Assembly: GCA_045589455.1 (NCBI GenBank)
Contig: JAZNPC010000092.1
Location: forward strand, 39,478 to 103,477
Length of the DNA: 64,000 bases
Origin: RGIG990 sp045589455
Lineage (GTDB): Bacteria; Verrucomicrobiota; Kiritimatiellia; RFP12; UBA3636
Direction of reading: 5' to 3'
Under the pieces are notes generated by a model. That model worked only from the letters and a program-made list of their open reading frames with translations, was not told the DNA's origin and ran no database searches. Shown one piece after another: positions 25,692 through 35,196 of the stretch. Position numbers and translations under genes: made by a program. Position 1 is the stretch's first letter, and every line of letters starts with the position of its first letter.

Positions 25692-25829
25692 TTGTTGCTT
25701 ACGCTTAACACGGACACACGTAGCGAAAGCAAGAGCGTCAGATTGAAATCTGTCTTATCGTCTAACGTCACGGTTGTCTTATCGCCTAATTGGTGGAGTC
25801 GGCCAGTGTTTTAGGGCAAAAGGCGGCAA

Positions 25830-26780
25830 TCACTTGGGGTTACACATTGCAAGTAACTCTTCAACTGAGGTTGTGGCAAGAGAAACGACAGTATCTGCGG
25901 CTCCATAGTAAATTTTTACAGATCCGTCATCCTCAACAATCATCCCTCCAGGGAAAATTACATCATTACGGAAGCCATTCCGCTCATACTCCTCAGTAGG
26001 TGCTATTATTGGTTCGTCACACTTCCCTATTACTCGCCATGGCTCATTCAAGTCAAGTAGCATCACGCCAGCTTGATAACGCTTCTGCCACTTATCCTCC
26101 CAACCATTCTTACCTCTTGTTGTATCTAAATCAACAGCATGAAATAATGTAAGCCAGCCCTTATCCGTTTTTATTGGTGGTGCTGCTGGTCCTACCTTGT
26201 CATTAGCAAAAGGAACATCCTCTACACCTAAAACCAAATGTGTATTCCCCCAATACTCTAAATCTGGAGAATCAGAAAACCAAACATCAAATCTATCCTT
26301 CCACCTTGAATATACAGGGAAAGGACGCTCTAACCTACAATATTTACCATTTACTTTTTCTGGAAATACCACCATATTTCGATTATCAGGAGCAGAAAGT
26401 GATTTAACTTGCCAGCTCTTAAAATCCGTAGTTGTGGCAATTCCACCTCTCAAACCATGGCGTGTATCAAGAGCAAAGCAAATAACAACCTCCTCCCCCA
26501 CCACGGTTAGCCTTGGATCATATGCACGAAGAACCTCTTCATCGCGCCATTCAATCCATGGCTCCGAATGTGGTGTCCAATGAACTCCGTCATCACTTTC
26601 AGCAATTCCAATACAGGTTCCAGAAAATTGACCAGGTCCATTTTCCCCATACCCATAGTCATTTCTAAACAGCATAATATATTTGCCTCTATATTTACAC
26701 ACACCCGCATTAAATACTAGCGATGCAGGATATGGTATATCCTTTGCTGAAAGGATAGGATTTCCGATATATTTTTCCAT
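25830..26780 (-). CDS. Glycoside hydrolase family 130 (beta-mannoside phosphorylase-like)
   Basis: A 316-residue five-bladed beta-propeller enzyme without signal peptide, so cytoplasmic. GGGGGA directly before the ATG at 26780 decides this start. GH130 features are in order: EKYIGNPIL, FNAGVCKYRGKYIMLFR, YDPRLTVV with the family's catalytic Asp, NMVVFPE, LERPFP, KVGPAAPP with the phosphate-side residues, and YYGAAD near the end. GH130 enzymes split beta-1,2- or beta-1,4-mannosides with phosphate to mannose 1-phosphate. With the secreted GH5 enzyme in the same operon, it would finish breakdown of imported manno-oligosaccharides. The exact linkage is not predictable. Confidence 0.88.
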   Translation of the reverse strand: MEKYIGNPILSAKDIPYPASLVFNAGVCKYRGKYIMLFRNDYGYGENGPGQFSGTCIGIAESDDGVHWTPHSEPWIEWRDEEVLRAYDPRLTVVGEEVVICFALDTRHGLRGGIATTTDFKSWQVKSLSAPDNRNMVVFPEKVNGKYCRLERPFPVYSRWKDRFDVWFSDSPDLEYWGNTHLVLGVEDVPFANDKVGPAAPPIKTDKGWLTLFHAVDLDTTRGKNGWEDKWQKRYQAGVMLLDLNEPWRVIGKCDEPIIAPTEEYERNGFRNDVIFPGGMIVEDDGSVKIYYGAADTVVSLATTSVEELLAMCNPK

Positions 26781-26812
26781 GGCTTCCCCCTTTAAACGAC
26801 AAGTCCTCAAAG

Positions 26813-28996
26813 CTACCTAATAATTACAACTGTTCCCATATCAAGCATTTCACCATAGACAGTCAAACCATCCTCACTTGTATAAACCTTGAAGTTAGGT
26901 GTTGCACTGACAAATATTGGCTCAATAGCTGTTTGAGCTTTAACTAGTGTGTATATACCAGGTTTTTCGCCTTCAAAGACAACGCCTACCTCGCTATCAA
27001 CACCTATGACACTGCCACCAACATTTAATGCAGGAGTTAAAGCATCTGGTATAGCTGTTAATTTCAAGGTATTTGCACCACCAAAGCTTATGTCATTAGC
27101 AACGGTCATTGAGCCTGTACCCTCATAGCTCATAGGGATAAGTGTTGCACCTTGCTTTAAATCAATGGCTGTGCCCTCAGCTTTGTATGTACCAGCACCA
27201 CCGAGTGTAGCCCCATCAGCAACCTCTACCCCTGCATTTACCCAAGATTCGTAGTAAAGAGCGCCATCCAAAACTGTTGTTTTACCAGTGGAAGAATTTT
27301 CACGGCGAATAATTTGTGTTCCCTTGCCAATCTTATCTAAATGCAAAGTTCTACCATAAATTCTACCACCAAAATCGCCATCTGTATCATTGTCGCCGAC
27401 AATTAGCTTTGCCCAATCAGAATTTACAAATGTAACAATACCACTGCCATAAAGTCCGTTTACTGTTACTGTGTTATACCACAAACGCAATAACCCATCA
27501 ACAACAGTATTTCCCAAACGATCTCCGTGTGGAAGAAAATCCACACTTTGAAGATTTACCGCTGTAGAGATAAAGCAATCGCTAGTAAATGTACCTGTAC
27601 CTGTTACATAGAATATTCCACCATTATCACCCTTACTTACGCTAATGGTTGAGAGCACAACGCCCTTTGTACCAGCAATATTTCCTTTTAGGTATACGTA
27701 TTTATCATTTCGTGCATTGATATAACCAGTTACATCTCCAAAGTCAATATTTGCATGCAATGTTGTTTTTTCGCCCCAACCCATTTGAATGCCTCCAGAC
27801 AAAACCTTTAGCACTCCATTGGTTGCATATAGCTGTGCATTATTTGCACTACTCCAAATAATTGAATTTACGCTATTTTCTTCTCCAGTAATATCAAAAA
27901 CAGAAACATCTGAAGTAATTCTTATATTTTCTCCTTGTGCTTCTAACTGACCAACATAATTTGTTGAATATGTACGAACCTCAGTTTCAAGATCAAGTGG
28001 ACGCACACCTCTTGTAGAATCGTAGGTATAAAACATGTCATAGTTATAAACCAGCCATGGGAAAATTGGACAGGATGTTGTTCCTGCTGTACCAGGACAA
28101 GAGAATGCAGGTACTTCATCAAATAACAAATGACAACTATACGGTTCAAAATCTGTAACACCAACATCATAAGAACCTGAACGAACATTTATCAAATTGA
28201 TGAGCGCATTATTTTTTCTTTCCAGTTTACCAATATGCAAAATTGGCAATTTACTTGCTGGTCTAAATTTGATTGTTGTTGTACCAATCTCAGGCTTTGT
28301 CTCTGCAACTAAAGTATTTATTTTTTCATTGCAGGCTTCACCATTTTTATGACCATAAACAGTAATCTCTGCACCCTTTGAGATTAGTTTATCAATTCGA
28401 ACCGCCGGGGTTAGAGTATCGTTTTCTGCACCAATAGAAATCCAAGCATTGGAAACTATCAAAGTTCCATTTGGGAAAGATCCGTTTCTACCTTTTAAAC
28501 CGACAGATACATTTATTAGCTCAAGATCACCATTGACGATTGGACTATAGAAATTAACGGTCGTTTTTTCGACCTCGAGCTTTCTTGTTTCTCCACCTAA
28601 ATCAGTAGTTAAGCCCTCGCCTGCAATGCCGCTACCAAATGTGATAGAGCCCTTTTGGGTAGTTGGTGCAGAATACCAATCATTCGTGATGTATGCTGTA
28701 GAATCTGCTCCATTACCGATGAACTTGTATGAGACCTCACCACCATGACAAAAATACAAATCATTGATTATAAAACCATCGTTAACCAAAATCGTCTGCG
28801 TTGACTTACTTGTTAGATTTGTTCCGAAAACACCATTGATTTCGCCATTATTCCAGTTAGCTGTATCAGTGTATGTATAGGTTCCACCTACATTATTTAA
28901 CCAACCAAGATTAACCTCTTCCTCTGCTAATGCGCTAGAGGCAAAAAGACCTAAACACAAAAAACAGATTATTTCTATTTTCTTTTTCATAACCAT
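26813..28996 (-). CDS. Large secreted beta-strand-rich (autotransporter-associated-type) protein
   Basis: A 727-residue exported protein. A signal peptide (MKKKIEIICFLCLGLFASSALA) is followed by a WLNNVGGTYTYTDTANWNNG opening often seen in large secreted proteins of PVC bacteria, then repeated Thr/Gly/Val-rich strands (GTFTSDCFI; GTQIIRRENSSTGKTTVLDG; GATLGGAGTYKAEG) like autotransporter-associated beta-strand repeats of a right-handed beta-helix. No PEP-CTERM tail and no beta-barrel translocator are seen. It ends in a small beta domain. GGAG lies 3 bp before the first ATG and 9 bp before the third codon, so either Met could be used. It sits between GH5 and GH130 in one operon, so a glycan-binding or enzyme role on mannan is possible. 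Confidence 0.72.
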   Translation of the reverse strand: MVMKKKIEIICFLCLGLFASSALAEEEVNLGWLNNVGGTYTYTDTANWNNGEINGVFGTNLTSKSTQTILVNDGFIINDLYFCHGGEVSYKFIGNGADSTAYITNDWYSAPTTQKGSITFGSGIAGEGLTTDLGGETRKLEVEKTTVNFYSPIVNGDLELINVSVGLKGRNGSFPNGTLIVSNAWISIGAENDTLTPAVRIDKLISKGAEITVYGHKNGEACNEKINTLVAETKPEIGTTTIKFRPASKLPILHIGKLERKNNALINLINVRSGSYDVGVTDFEPYSCHLLFDEVPAFSCPGTAGTTSCPIFPWLVYNYDMFYTYDSTRGVRPLDLETEVRTYSTNYVGQLEAQGENIRITSDVSVFDITGEENSVNSIIWSSANNAQLYATNGVLKVLSGGIQMGWGEKTTLHANIDFGDVTGYINARNDKYVYLKGNIAGTKGVVLSTISVSKGDNGGIFYVTGTGTFTSDCFISTAVNLQSVDFLPHGDRLGNTVVDGLLRLWYNTVTVNGLYGSGIVTFVNSDWAKLIVGDNDTDGDFGGRIYGRTLHLDKIGKGTQIIRRENSSTGKTTVLDGALYYESWVNAGVEVADGATLGGAGTYKAEGTAIDLKQGATLIPMSYEGTGSMTVANDISFGGANTLKLTAIPDALTPALNVGGSVIGVDSEVGVVFEGEKPGIYTLVKAQTAIEPIFVSATPNFKVYTSEDGLTVYGEMLDMGTVVIIR

Positions 28997-29026
28997 ATTC
29001 TCCGTAATTATAACACTATCAAAAAA

Positions 29027-31219
29027 TTATCTTATGCGTTTAATTTCAAATTGTTCTCCCTTTAAAGCACGAATAACAAACTCGCCCCAAAATGGTGTTG
29101 GTGTATACTCCCAATCAAGAACAAGCCTTGGTGTGGAATTTGGTGCCAATGAAAATGCTCCCCAATGAATCTTGTTCTTTTGAACAAAGCCTAACATATC
29201 TGGACAAAATGTATAAGGATCCTCCTGAATATCTAGGGGAAGGAAGCCCATCTTCTTTGTGTCACCACCAAACTCTCCTAAATACACCGGATATTTCTCC
29301 AATACTGGTAAAATCTTCGCCCAGCCACCATGCCAATTATATGTATGCCAAGAATACATAATACCATTGCCAGTCTTATCTTCTAATGCATAGCCATTAA
29401 CAATACCAGACAAATCATTTGCCCAATGGCAGCCACCAGCAATAATTATATTACGAGCACCCGTGCTACGGACAACCTCAACTAGCTTTTGCATACCACA
29501 AGATTCAAAGCCTTGGTTCTTGCGTTTTTCCTCCTCACTAAGAAATGCTGATTCATCAATCTTGCCTTTTTCACCCACAAAGCCTCCATTGCGCCATACC
29601 TCCCATGAAATATCATGTGGTTCATTGAATATATCAAATAGCACAGCTGGATGATTTGCATAGACCTTTGCAGCTGCAGACCAAAAACGAATATCTCGCT
29701 CTCGCGGTGCTCGGAAATGATGCAAATCAAGGACAACGTATGCTCCGCGATTTGCGGTAAATGTAATGATATCATCTATTAGCTTCCGATATGCAGCTCC
29801 GCCATCTTTCTGATGGATGCTTTCACCAAACCAGAATTGCTCCTTCACCGTAAGACGTATGCAGTTGCTTCCCCACTCATCCACAGCGACTTGGGTTGAT
29901 TTCATCATCTGAGAGCCAAATGGTAGTGACTCCAATCCAACAACATTGACACCTTGTAGCCAGACCTCTTTCCCATTAGCATCAATAACCTTATTGCCGA
30001 CCACCTTGAGCTCTGCCGGCCATTTTGCTTTGTATGGTTGTTCTACAGGTATATTACGCATAGCTTCAATCCTTTCCCATTTTTTCTTTTCCGCAATAAT
30101 TGGTGCTGGATCAATTGGTTTAAGTACCAAATCATCTATATCAAATGTCCCTGCTTTTGCTTCAAAAAGGCAAGGCATAAAGACAAAATATGTAGCATTA
30201 TCAGGAACTAAAAAGCGAGTGCTTTTTGTAACCCAACCACTTGTATCCTTTTGAGTATATACTGGACCTGGAGCACCAGCAATTTTATTGCGTGAAGCAT
30301 CCTTTAGTTCAAATATAAAACGAGCATCGAACCATGGTTTTTCACCGGTTTTAAGTCCAGTAACACGTTGACGCCAAGAAAGCTCAAGAGCTTTCGCACC
30401 TGTAGGGATAGGATATTCTCTATAAATATTTACCAATTTATTTGGTTTTGCTGTTATACGCATAAAATGATTACCAGCTTCAGAAGCAACAAAAGTATTT
30501 TCATTATTTGAGCCCCAATGCTTTGCACCCATACCATCTTCCCGCAGCTCCTCAAAGCTACCATTAGCAATAAGAGAGCCACCATTAGCTAGAGTTTGGG
30601 CAGCTTTATTGCGTATTTTTTCAGACTCTGCTGCTCTAGCCTCATTATATTGCTCCTTATGCTTAGCTTCGGCAGCCTTTAATTCATTTGCAGAGATAGG
30701 TTTAATTTGCATATCATCGATATCCCATGTCCCACTTTCTACATTAAACAAAGCTGGCATAAGCTTTAAAATCTTAGCATCCTTTGGTACAAGAAATTGT
30801 GTTTTACATTCGGTCCACTCTGCCACATTTTTTCCAAAGCTAGGGGCTTTCGGTTTTGCAGGAAGCCCTTTACGGTTACCATCCATAAACTCAAGCATAA
30901 TACGAGCATCAAACCAGGATTTTTCACCTTTTTTCAAATTGCTAATACGGTGGCGCCATGTTAGCTCGAGAGCTTCAGCACCAGCTGGGACTTTAATCTC
31001 GCGATAGAGCATATGCATCGTATTTGGGGAAAGAGCATTCATCCGTAGAAAGTGGTTCGCCCCTTCCTGTTCATAGCTCATAAATGCAGTACGAGGCCAC
31101 CCCTCTGCCCAGCCATTACCATCGGATTCCTCTAAATCAGAATTAGGAATAAGCCCATTTGCAGAGCAATTAAGTGCCAATACTGCTGACACTGCCACAA
31201 AAAAGAATTCCTTAAACAT
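29027..31219 (-). CDS. Secreted glycoside hydrolase family 5 with two N-terminal carbohydrate-binding-like modules
   Basis: A 730-residue exported enzyme. Residues 1-20 form a signal peptide ending NCSA. Two similar modules of about 180 residues (about 20-190 and 208-390) follow, sharing LYREIKVPAGAEALELTWR-like and GEKSWFDARIMLEF-like stretches and a WDIDDM/FDIDDL end, typical of jelly-roll carbohydrate-binding modules. The C-terminal GH5 barrel (about 410-730) has WLQGVNVVGLE, GAYVVLDLHHF, the acid/base Glu in FDIFNEPHD (about 530) and the nucleophile Glu in YLGEFGGD (about 647). GH5 covers cellulases and mannanases; the GH130 partner favours an endo-mannanase. Its start lies 2 bp after the regulator stop. 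Confidence 0.9.
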   Translation of the reverse strand: MFKEFFFVAVSAVLALNCSANGLIPNSDLEESDGNGWAEGWPRTAFMSYEQEGANHFLRMNALSPNTMHMLYREIKVPAGAEALELTWRHRISNLKKGEKSWFDARIMLEFMDGNRKGLPAKPKAPSFGKNVAEWTECKTQFLVPKDAKILKLMPALFNVESGTWDIDDMQIKPISANELKAAEAKHKEQYNEARAAESEKIRNKAAQTLANGGSLIANGSFEELREDGMGAKHWGSNNENTFVASEAGNHFMRITAKPNKLVNIYREYPIPTGAKALELSWRQRVTGLKTGEKPWFDARFIFELKDASRNKIAGAPGPVYTQKDTSGWVTKSTRFLVPDNATYFVFMPCLFEAKAGTFDIDDLVLKPIDPAPIIAEKKKWERIEAMRNIPVEQPYKAKWPAELKVVGNKVIDANGKEVWLQGVNVVGLESLPFGSQMMKSTQVAVDEWGSNCIRLTVKEQFWFGESIHQKDGGAAYRKLIDDIITFTANRGAYVVLDLHHFRAPRERDIRFWSAAAKVYANHPAVLFDIFNEPHDISWEVWRNGGFVGEKGKIDESAFLSEEEKRKNQGFESCGMQKLVEVVRSTGARNIIIAGGCHWANDLSGIVNGYALEDKTGNGIMYSWHTYNWHGGWAKILPVLEKYPVYLGEFGGDTKKMGFLPLDIQEDPYTFCPDMLGFVQKNKIHWGAFSLAPNSTPRLVLDWEYTPTPFWGEFVIRALKGEQFEIKRIR

Positions 31220-31221
31220 AA

Positions 31222-32328
31222 TTATGCTATCCTTTCTTTTTTCATCCTCTTCACAGAGTCTCGTTGAATATATTCAACTGGCAATTCCTTTGCTATAGGA
31301 ATATCGTTATCTAAAGTATTTGGTTCAAAATGAATAAGTGCATTAACAGCTTCCTCACCTATTTTTTCAAACGGTTGACGAATTGTTGACAAAGCTGGAG
31401 AAAGCCACTCAGCAATTGGATCATCATCATAGCCCACAACACTTATATCATCGGGGATAGACAAACCAAGTATTGAAGCCGCACGATAAACATACCTTGC
31501 AACAGCGTCACAGCTACAAAAGAATGCTGTCGGGAGCAAATTTGAATTCATTAATTTTCTTAAATTATGTAGCACATCCTGTTCCCAAATGGAGTCATCT
31601 GTAGAAAGACTTATAACATGACTATAGGTTAGTGCCTTCTCTGCTAGGACTATTGCACCGCCCCTAAAACGCTTCTCTGTTGTTGATGCCTGAACATCTC
31701 CAATAAACCCAATATTTGTGTGACCACATTCAAGAAGATTTTGAACAGCAAGCTTTCCGCCAAGAAGATTGTCTGAAGCAATTGATGGACTAGGAAATTC
31801 ATTTAATATTTCATCAACAACAACGTACCTGTAATTTGCTAGCTCAAGCTTAAGCAATGCATTATAAAAAGCTTTGTTGTGGATAGAGACAAGGACAGCG
31901 GAACTATTTTCTTTTGATTTAGGCAAATCGACAATCGCTTTGATATACTCTTCTTCGTTTCCACTAAAGTCACAAAGGATAACCTCTGCATTATATTTTT
32001 CTGCTTGGAGCTTCATGCCTTGACCAATATAAATAGAAGGCATCCAGTTGAGGTTACAAGAAAGGAGTTTAATTTGGTGAATAGATTTTTGAATTTGTTT
32101 TACAAAGACGCCCTTTCCAGGTTGGCGTTCGAGCAGACCTTCATCAATAAGGATTTGTACTGCTCTGCGGGCAGTCATACGTGTGATAGAGTTATCTTTA
32201 GATAATTCAACCTCTGTTCCGATAAAATCTCCTGGTTTAAAGGAATTATCCTTAATGACTGAGCGTAATTTATCGGCAATCCGAATATATGCTGGAATTG
32301 AATTTTGTTTAGAGATTTTCGTTTTCAT
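31222..32328 (-). CDS. GntR-type DNA-binding/LacI-type sensor hybrid regulator
   Basis: A 368-residue repressor-like protein. Residues about 10-80 form a GntR winged helix (YIRIADKLRSVIKDNSFKPG; MTARRAVQILIDEGLLERQ; GKGVFV). Residues about 90-360 form a LacI/periplasmic-binding-type sensor ending PDDISVVGYDDDPIAEWLSP and TIRQPFEKIGEEAVNAL. This AraR-like architecture responds to sugars. It is the first gene of the operon with GH5, the beta-strand protein and GH130, so it most likely controls them and itself, and the ligand is probably a manno-oligosaccharide. Two matching palindromes lie 26-61 bp upstream of its start. Confidence 0.9.
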   Translation of the reverse strand: MKTKISKQNSIPAYIRIADKLRSVIKDNSFKPGDFIGTEVELSKDNSITRMTARRAVQILIDEGLLERQPGKGVFVKQIQKSIHQIKLLSCNLNWMPSIYIGQGMKLQAEKYNAEVILCDFSGNEEEYIKAIVDLPKSKENSSAVLVSIHNKAFYNALLKLELANYRYVVVDEILNEFPSPSIASDNLLGGKLAVQNLLECGHTNIGFIGDVQASTTEKRFRGGAIVLAEKALTYSHVISLSTDDSIWEQDVLHNLRKLMNSNLLPTAFFCSCDAVARYVYRAASILGLSIPDDISVVGYDDDPIAEWLSPALSTIRQPFEKIGEEAVNALIHFEPNTLDNDIPIAKELPVEYIQRDSVKRMKKERIA

Positions 32329-32353
32329 ATTTAAAAGTATTGCACAAATTCTA

Positions 32354-32366
32354 TATACATGTCAAC
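32354..32366. promoter_or_regulatory. Second, weaker operator-like site for the GntR-LacI regulator
   Basis: TATACATGTCAAC shares the core TATACATGT with the perfect palindrome at 32372-32389. The two ACATGT centres are 21 bp apart, that is two helical turns, so two dimers would bind the same DNA face. Only one arm is well matched. Confidence 0.5.
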
Positions 32367-32371
32367 ATAAA

Positions 32372-32389
32372 AATTATACATGTATAATT
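32372..32389. promoter_or_regulatory. Perfect 18-bp palindrome, probable operator
   Basis: AATTATACATGTATAATT is identical on both strands. It resembles AraR-type operators (ATTTGTACGTACAAAT) in its spacing of conserved A/T and TAC...GTA positions. It sits between the divergent regulator (start 32328) and peptidase (start 32492) genes, 44 bp from the regulator ATG. Autoregulation of the mannan-type operon is the natural reading. Confidence 0.7.
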
Positions 32390-32491
32390 ATTGGGTGTAG
32401 TCGAGAAATGTTTTTATAACGCTTATCCATTTACAAAAAAACAATCTATTGATATAATTTATTCAAAAAAGTTTAATATTGAAAACAGCAA

Positions 32492-34567
32492 ATGAGTATA
32501 CCAATGAATCCTTTATATGATATTCCTGAATTTCCTGAATATGACAAAGTAAAGCCTGAGCACGTAAAGCCAGCTATTGACCAACTAATCAAAGAGGCTG
32601 AAGAGGCAATGGCTAAAGCAGAGGCGGCACCAGAACCAACATGGGAATTTGTGATTACAACCCGCAATGAAATTTGCCGCAAGCTCACAAGAAGCTTTGG
32701 TGTAATATCTCACATGATGTCAGTCTGTAATTCAGACGAATGGAGAGATGCATATGAGGCTGTTTTGCCAGATATAATTTCCTTTTCAACCCAATTTAGT
32801 CAAAGCGAGCCATTTTATAAGGCATTACAAGAGCTAGTGAATAGTAAGGAATTTGCTACTTTAGATTCAGTTAAGCAGCGAATCCTCACGAAGAACCTTG
32901 AGGATATAGAAAATTCTGGTATTGGACTTCAAGGGGAAAAACGAAAATGCTTTAATACTTTAACCCAAGAGCTTTCAAAACTAACAAATGATTTTTCAAA
33001 TAATGTTTTAGATGCAACTAAAGCTTTTTCGATAACTATAACAGAAAAAACAAAAATAGAAGGCATGCCAGAGACATTACTCACAGCAATGGCTGCCTCT
33101 GCAAAGGCAGAGGGTGCAGACTCTGCCACAGCAGAAAATGGACCATGGAGAGTTTCTCTAGACCCAGCCATTTATGGGCCTTTTATGCAATATTGCTCTG
33201 ACCGTGAGCTTCGTGAAAAGCTATATGTGGCAAGCATCACACGAGCTTCATCTGGAGACATAAATAATCAGGGAATCATTGAGCAAATTCTTGCTAAGAG
33301 AACTGAAAAAGTAAAGCTTCTTGGCTACAATAATTATGCCAAAAAGAGCACAAAAGCAAAGATGGCTGGCACACCAGACAAGGTCTTTGATATGTATGAT
33401 AGGCTTGAGCCAAAGCTAACTCCTATCGCAAGTAAGGAAGAAAAAGATCTTGAGGCATTTGCTCGCGAAAATGGTTTTTCTGCTAATGATGAATTCATGC
33501 CTTGGGATAGCGCATTTTGGAGCCGAGTAATGCTTGAGAAAACCGTCGGTATTTCTCCTGAAGAATTACGTTCTTACTTCCAATTTGAAAAGGTGCTTGC
33601 TGGTCTATTTGCCCTACTCACTCGCCTCACTGGTTATAGAGTTGAGTTAGCAAATGGAATGGTGCCTGTATGGCATCCTGATGTACGCTTCTTTAAGCTA
33701 CTTCCTCCTGAAGGAAACACACCATGTGGATGGCTATATCTTGATCCATATTCTAGACCTGGCGAAAAGAATAATGGCGCATGGATGAACGACTTAAATT
33801 CTCGCCGTAAGCTTAATAATGGCGAGCTAATGCTTCCAGCAGCATTCATAGTTTGCAACCAAATGAAGCCTGTTGATGGCAAGCCTTCTTGTATGACCTA
33901 TGGTGAGGTTACTACCCTATTCCACGAGTTTGGTCATGCAATCCAGCACCTTCTTACAAAGCAAGATATTGAAGAGGTTTCTGGCATCAATGGAGTTGAA
34001 TGGGACGCAGTTGAATTAGCAAGCCAATTTATGGAAAACTGGGCAACCCGCAAAGAGGTTCTTAAGGACATTTCTGAGCACATAACAACTGGCGAGACAC
34101 TTCCAGATGATCTAATTGAAAAGATTAAGCTTTACGACCGTTTTAGAGCTGCATCAGGAATGCAGCGTCAGCTTAACTTCGGCTACATGGATATGCTACT
34201 TCATAGTCAATATCCTTCAGAAAAATATCCATCCATAGCAGCTATTGAGGATGAGGCAGCACGCAGATTCCCTCGTGCAAAGCGCATCCCTAACGAGCAT
34301 TTCTTGTGCACCTTCTCACATATCTTTGCTGGTGGCTATGCTGCTGGATATTATAGCTATATGTGGGCAGACATACTTGCTGCAGATGCATATCGTGCAT
34401 TTGAAGAATTGGGAGATAATGAGTCTGCAATTTGCGAGCTTGGACGCCGCTACACAGATACAATTCTTGGTCTTGGTGGTGCATATCATCCAATGGAAAT
34501 ATTTAAGAGCTTCCGTGGCCGTGAACCAAACCCAGATTCAATCCTTATTAACCTTGGTTTGATTTAA
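32492..34567 (+). CDS. M3-family zinc oligopeptidase (oligopeptidase A-like)
   Basis: A 691-residue cytoplasmic peptidase with the zinc motif HEFGH at residues 478-482 (LFHEFGHAIQHLL) and a downstream Glu in GVEWDAVELASQFMENW. The N-terminal helical region (NPLYDIPEFPEYDKVKPEHV) and FARENGF...PWDSAFW are typical of the M3A/OpdA/Dcp branch. It degrades short peptides, including leftovers of protein turnover. It has no signal peptide. A second in-frame ATG four codons in is also possible as start. tadA follows after 12 bp and is probably co-transcribed. Confidence 0.92.
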   Translation: MSIPMNPLYDIPEFPEYDKVKPEHVKPAIDQLIKEAEEAMAKAEAAPEPTWEFVITTRNEICRKLTRSFGVISHMMSVCNSDEWRDAYEAVLPDIISFSTQFSQSEPFYKALQELVNSKEFATLDSVKQRILTKNLEDIENSGIGLQGEKRKCFNTLTQELSKLTNDFSNNVLDATKAFSITITEKTKIEGMPETLLTAMAASAKAEGADSATAENGPWRVSLDPAIYGPFMQYCSDRELREKLYVASITRASSGDINNQGIIEQILAKRTEKVKLLGYNNYAKKSTKAKMAGTPDKVFDMYDRLEPKLTPIASKEEKDLEAFARENGFSANDEFMPWDSAFWSRVMLEKTVGISPEELRSYFQFEKVLAGLFALLTRLTGYRVELANGMVPVWHPDVRFFKLLPPEGNTPCGWLYLDPYSRPGEKNNGAWMNDLNSRRKLNNGELMLPAAFIVCNQMKPVDGKPSCMTYGEVTTLFHEFGHAIQHLLTKQDIEEVSGINGVEWDAVELASQFMENWATRKEVLKDISEHITTGETLPDDLIEKIKLYDRFRAASGMQRQLNFGYMDMLLHSQYPSEKYPSIAAIEDEAARRFPRAKRIPNEHFLCTFSHIFAGGYAAGYYSYMWADILAADAYRAFEELGDNESAICELGRRYTDTILGLGGAYHPMEIFKSFRGREPNPDSILINLGLI

Positions 34568-34579
34568 ATAGAGACCTTT

Positions 34580-35101
34580 ATGAGTAACCAAGAATTTGAA
34601 AAGACACTAGCTGGGTTAGACAGCGAATATCATGAGCGCTACCTTCAGTTAGCATATAAAGAGGCAGAAAAATCTGCTGCTGAGGCTGAGGTGCCTGCTG
34701 GGTGTGTTATTGTACAGCTTTCGGATGATGGCCTAGTCTCTAAGGTTATTGCTAGAGCGCACAACATGACTGAGGGACTTAAGGACCCAACGGCTCATGC
34801 AGAGATACTTGCTATTACTCAAGCAGCAAATGCAATTGGTGATTGGAGGCTTACAAATTGCATCTTGTATGTGACAAAAGAGCCATGTCCTATGTGTGCT
34901 GGTGCTATTGTACTAGCACGCCTTCCATTAGTTGTTTGGGGTGTTTCTGATCCAAAGCGCGGAGGGCATACGGAATTTGGTATTTTTGATAATCCTGGCA
35001 TCAACCATCACCCTGAGGTAATTTCTGGTATAATGGAAGAAGAGTGCTTAGCCCAGCTTCAAGCATTCTTCAAAGCTAGAAGAAACGAGCGCAACAATTA
35101 G
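34580..35101 (+). CDS. tadA: tRNA-specific adenosine deaminase
   Basis: A 173-residue cytidine deaminase-fold enzyme. Zinc ligands are His73 (HAE, with catalytic Glu75) and Cys103 and Cys106 (PCPMC). TNCILYVTKEPCPMCAGAI and VVWGVSDPKRGG are characteristic of TadA, which converts A34 to inosine in tRNA-Arg(ACG). Guanine deaminases share the fold but usually lack the DPKxGG form. It is longer at the N-terminus than E. coli TadA by a few residues. The C-terminal helix (CLAQLQAFFKARR) is typical. Confidence 0.87.
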   Translation: MSNQEFEKTLAGLDSEYHERYLQLAYKEAEKSAAEAEVPAGCVIVQLSDDGLVSKVIARAHNMTEGLKDPTAHAEILAITQAANAIGDWRLTNCILYVTKEPCPMCAGAIVLARLPLVVWGVSDPKRGGHTEFGIFDNPGINHHPEVISGIMEEECLAQLQAFFKARRNERNN

Positions 35102-35196
35102 CCACAAACTCTACAGTTATCTTTATAAAAAACCAACAAGGTTAATATATAGGTTATTCCGAATGCTATGCGTTAAGCATAAATGCAAATTCTGCA

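Larger units (their letters stand above)
24949..25829. other. 881-bp gene-free mosaic of repeats
   Basis: There is no credible gene. In order: AT-rich leader of the methyltransferase; GACGCAGAGACACAGAG (about 25052-25075); a partial family B copy (25138-25185); family A copy A3 (25186-25337, + orientation); a GAAAAAT heptamer tandem (25381-25401); CGTCTAACGTC at 25444, 25469 and 25759; family A copy A4 (25531-25691, - orientation); and the right half of a family B copy (about 25692-25725). A3 and A4 face opposite ways. Confidence 0.7.

Noticed and set aside
25423..25771. Short open frames of about 60-107 codons in the repeat mosaic
   Set aside because: They consist of family A sequence and change frame between copies.
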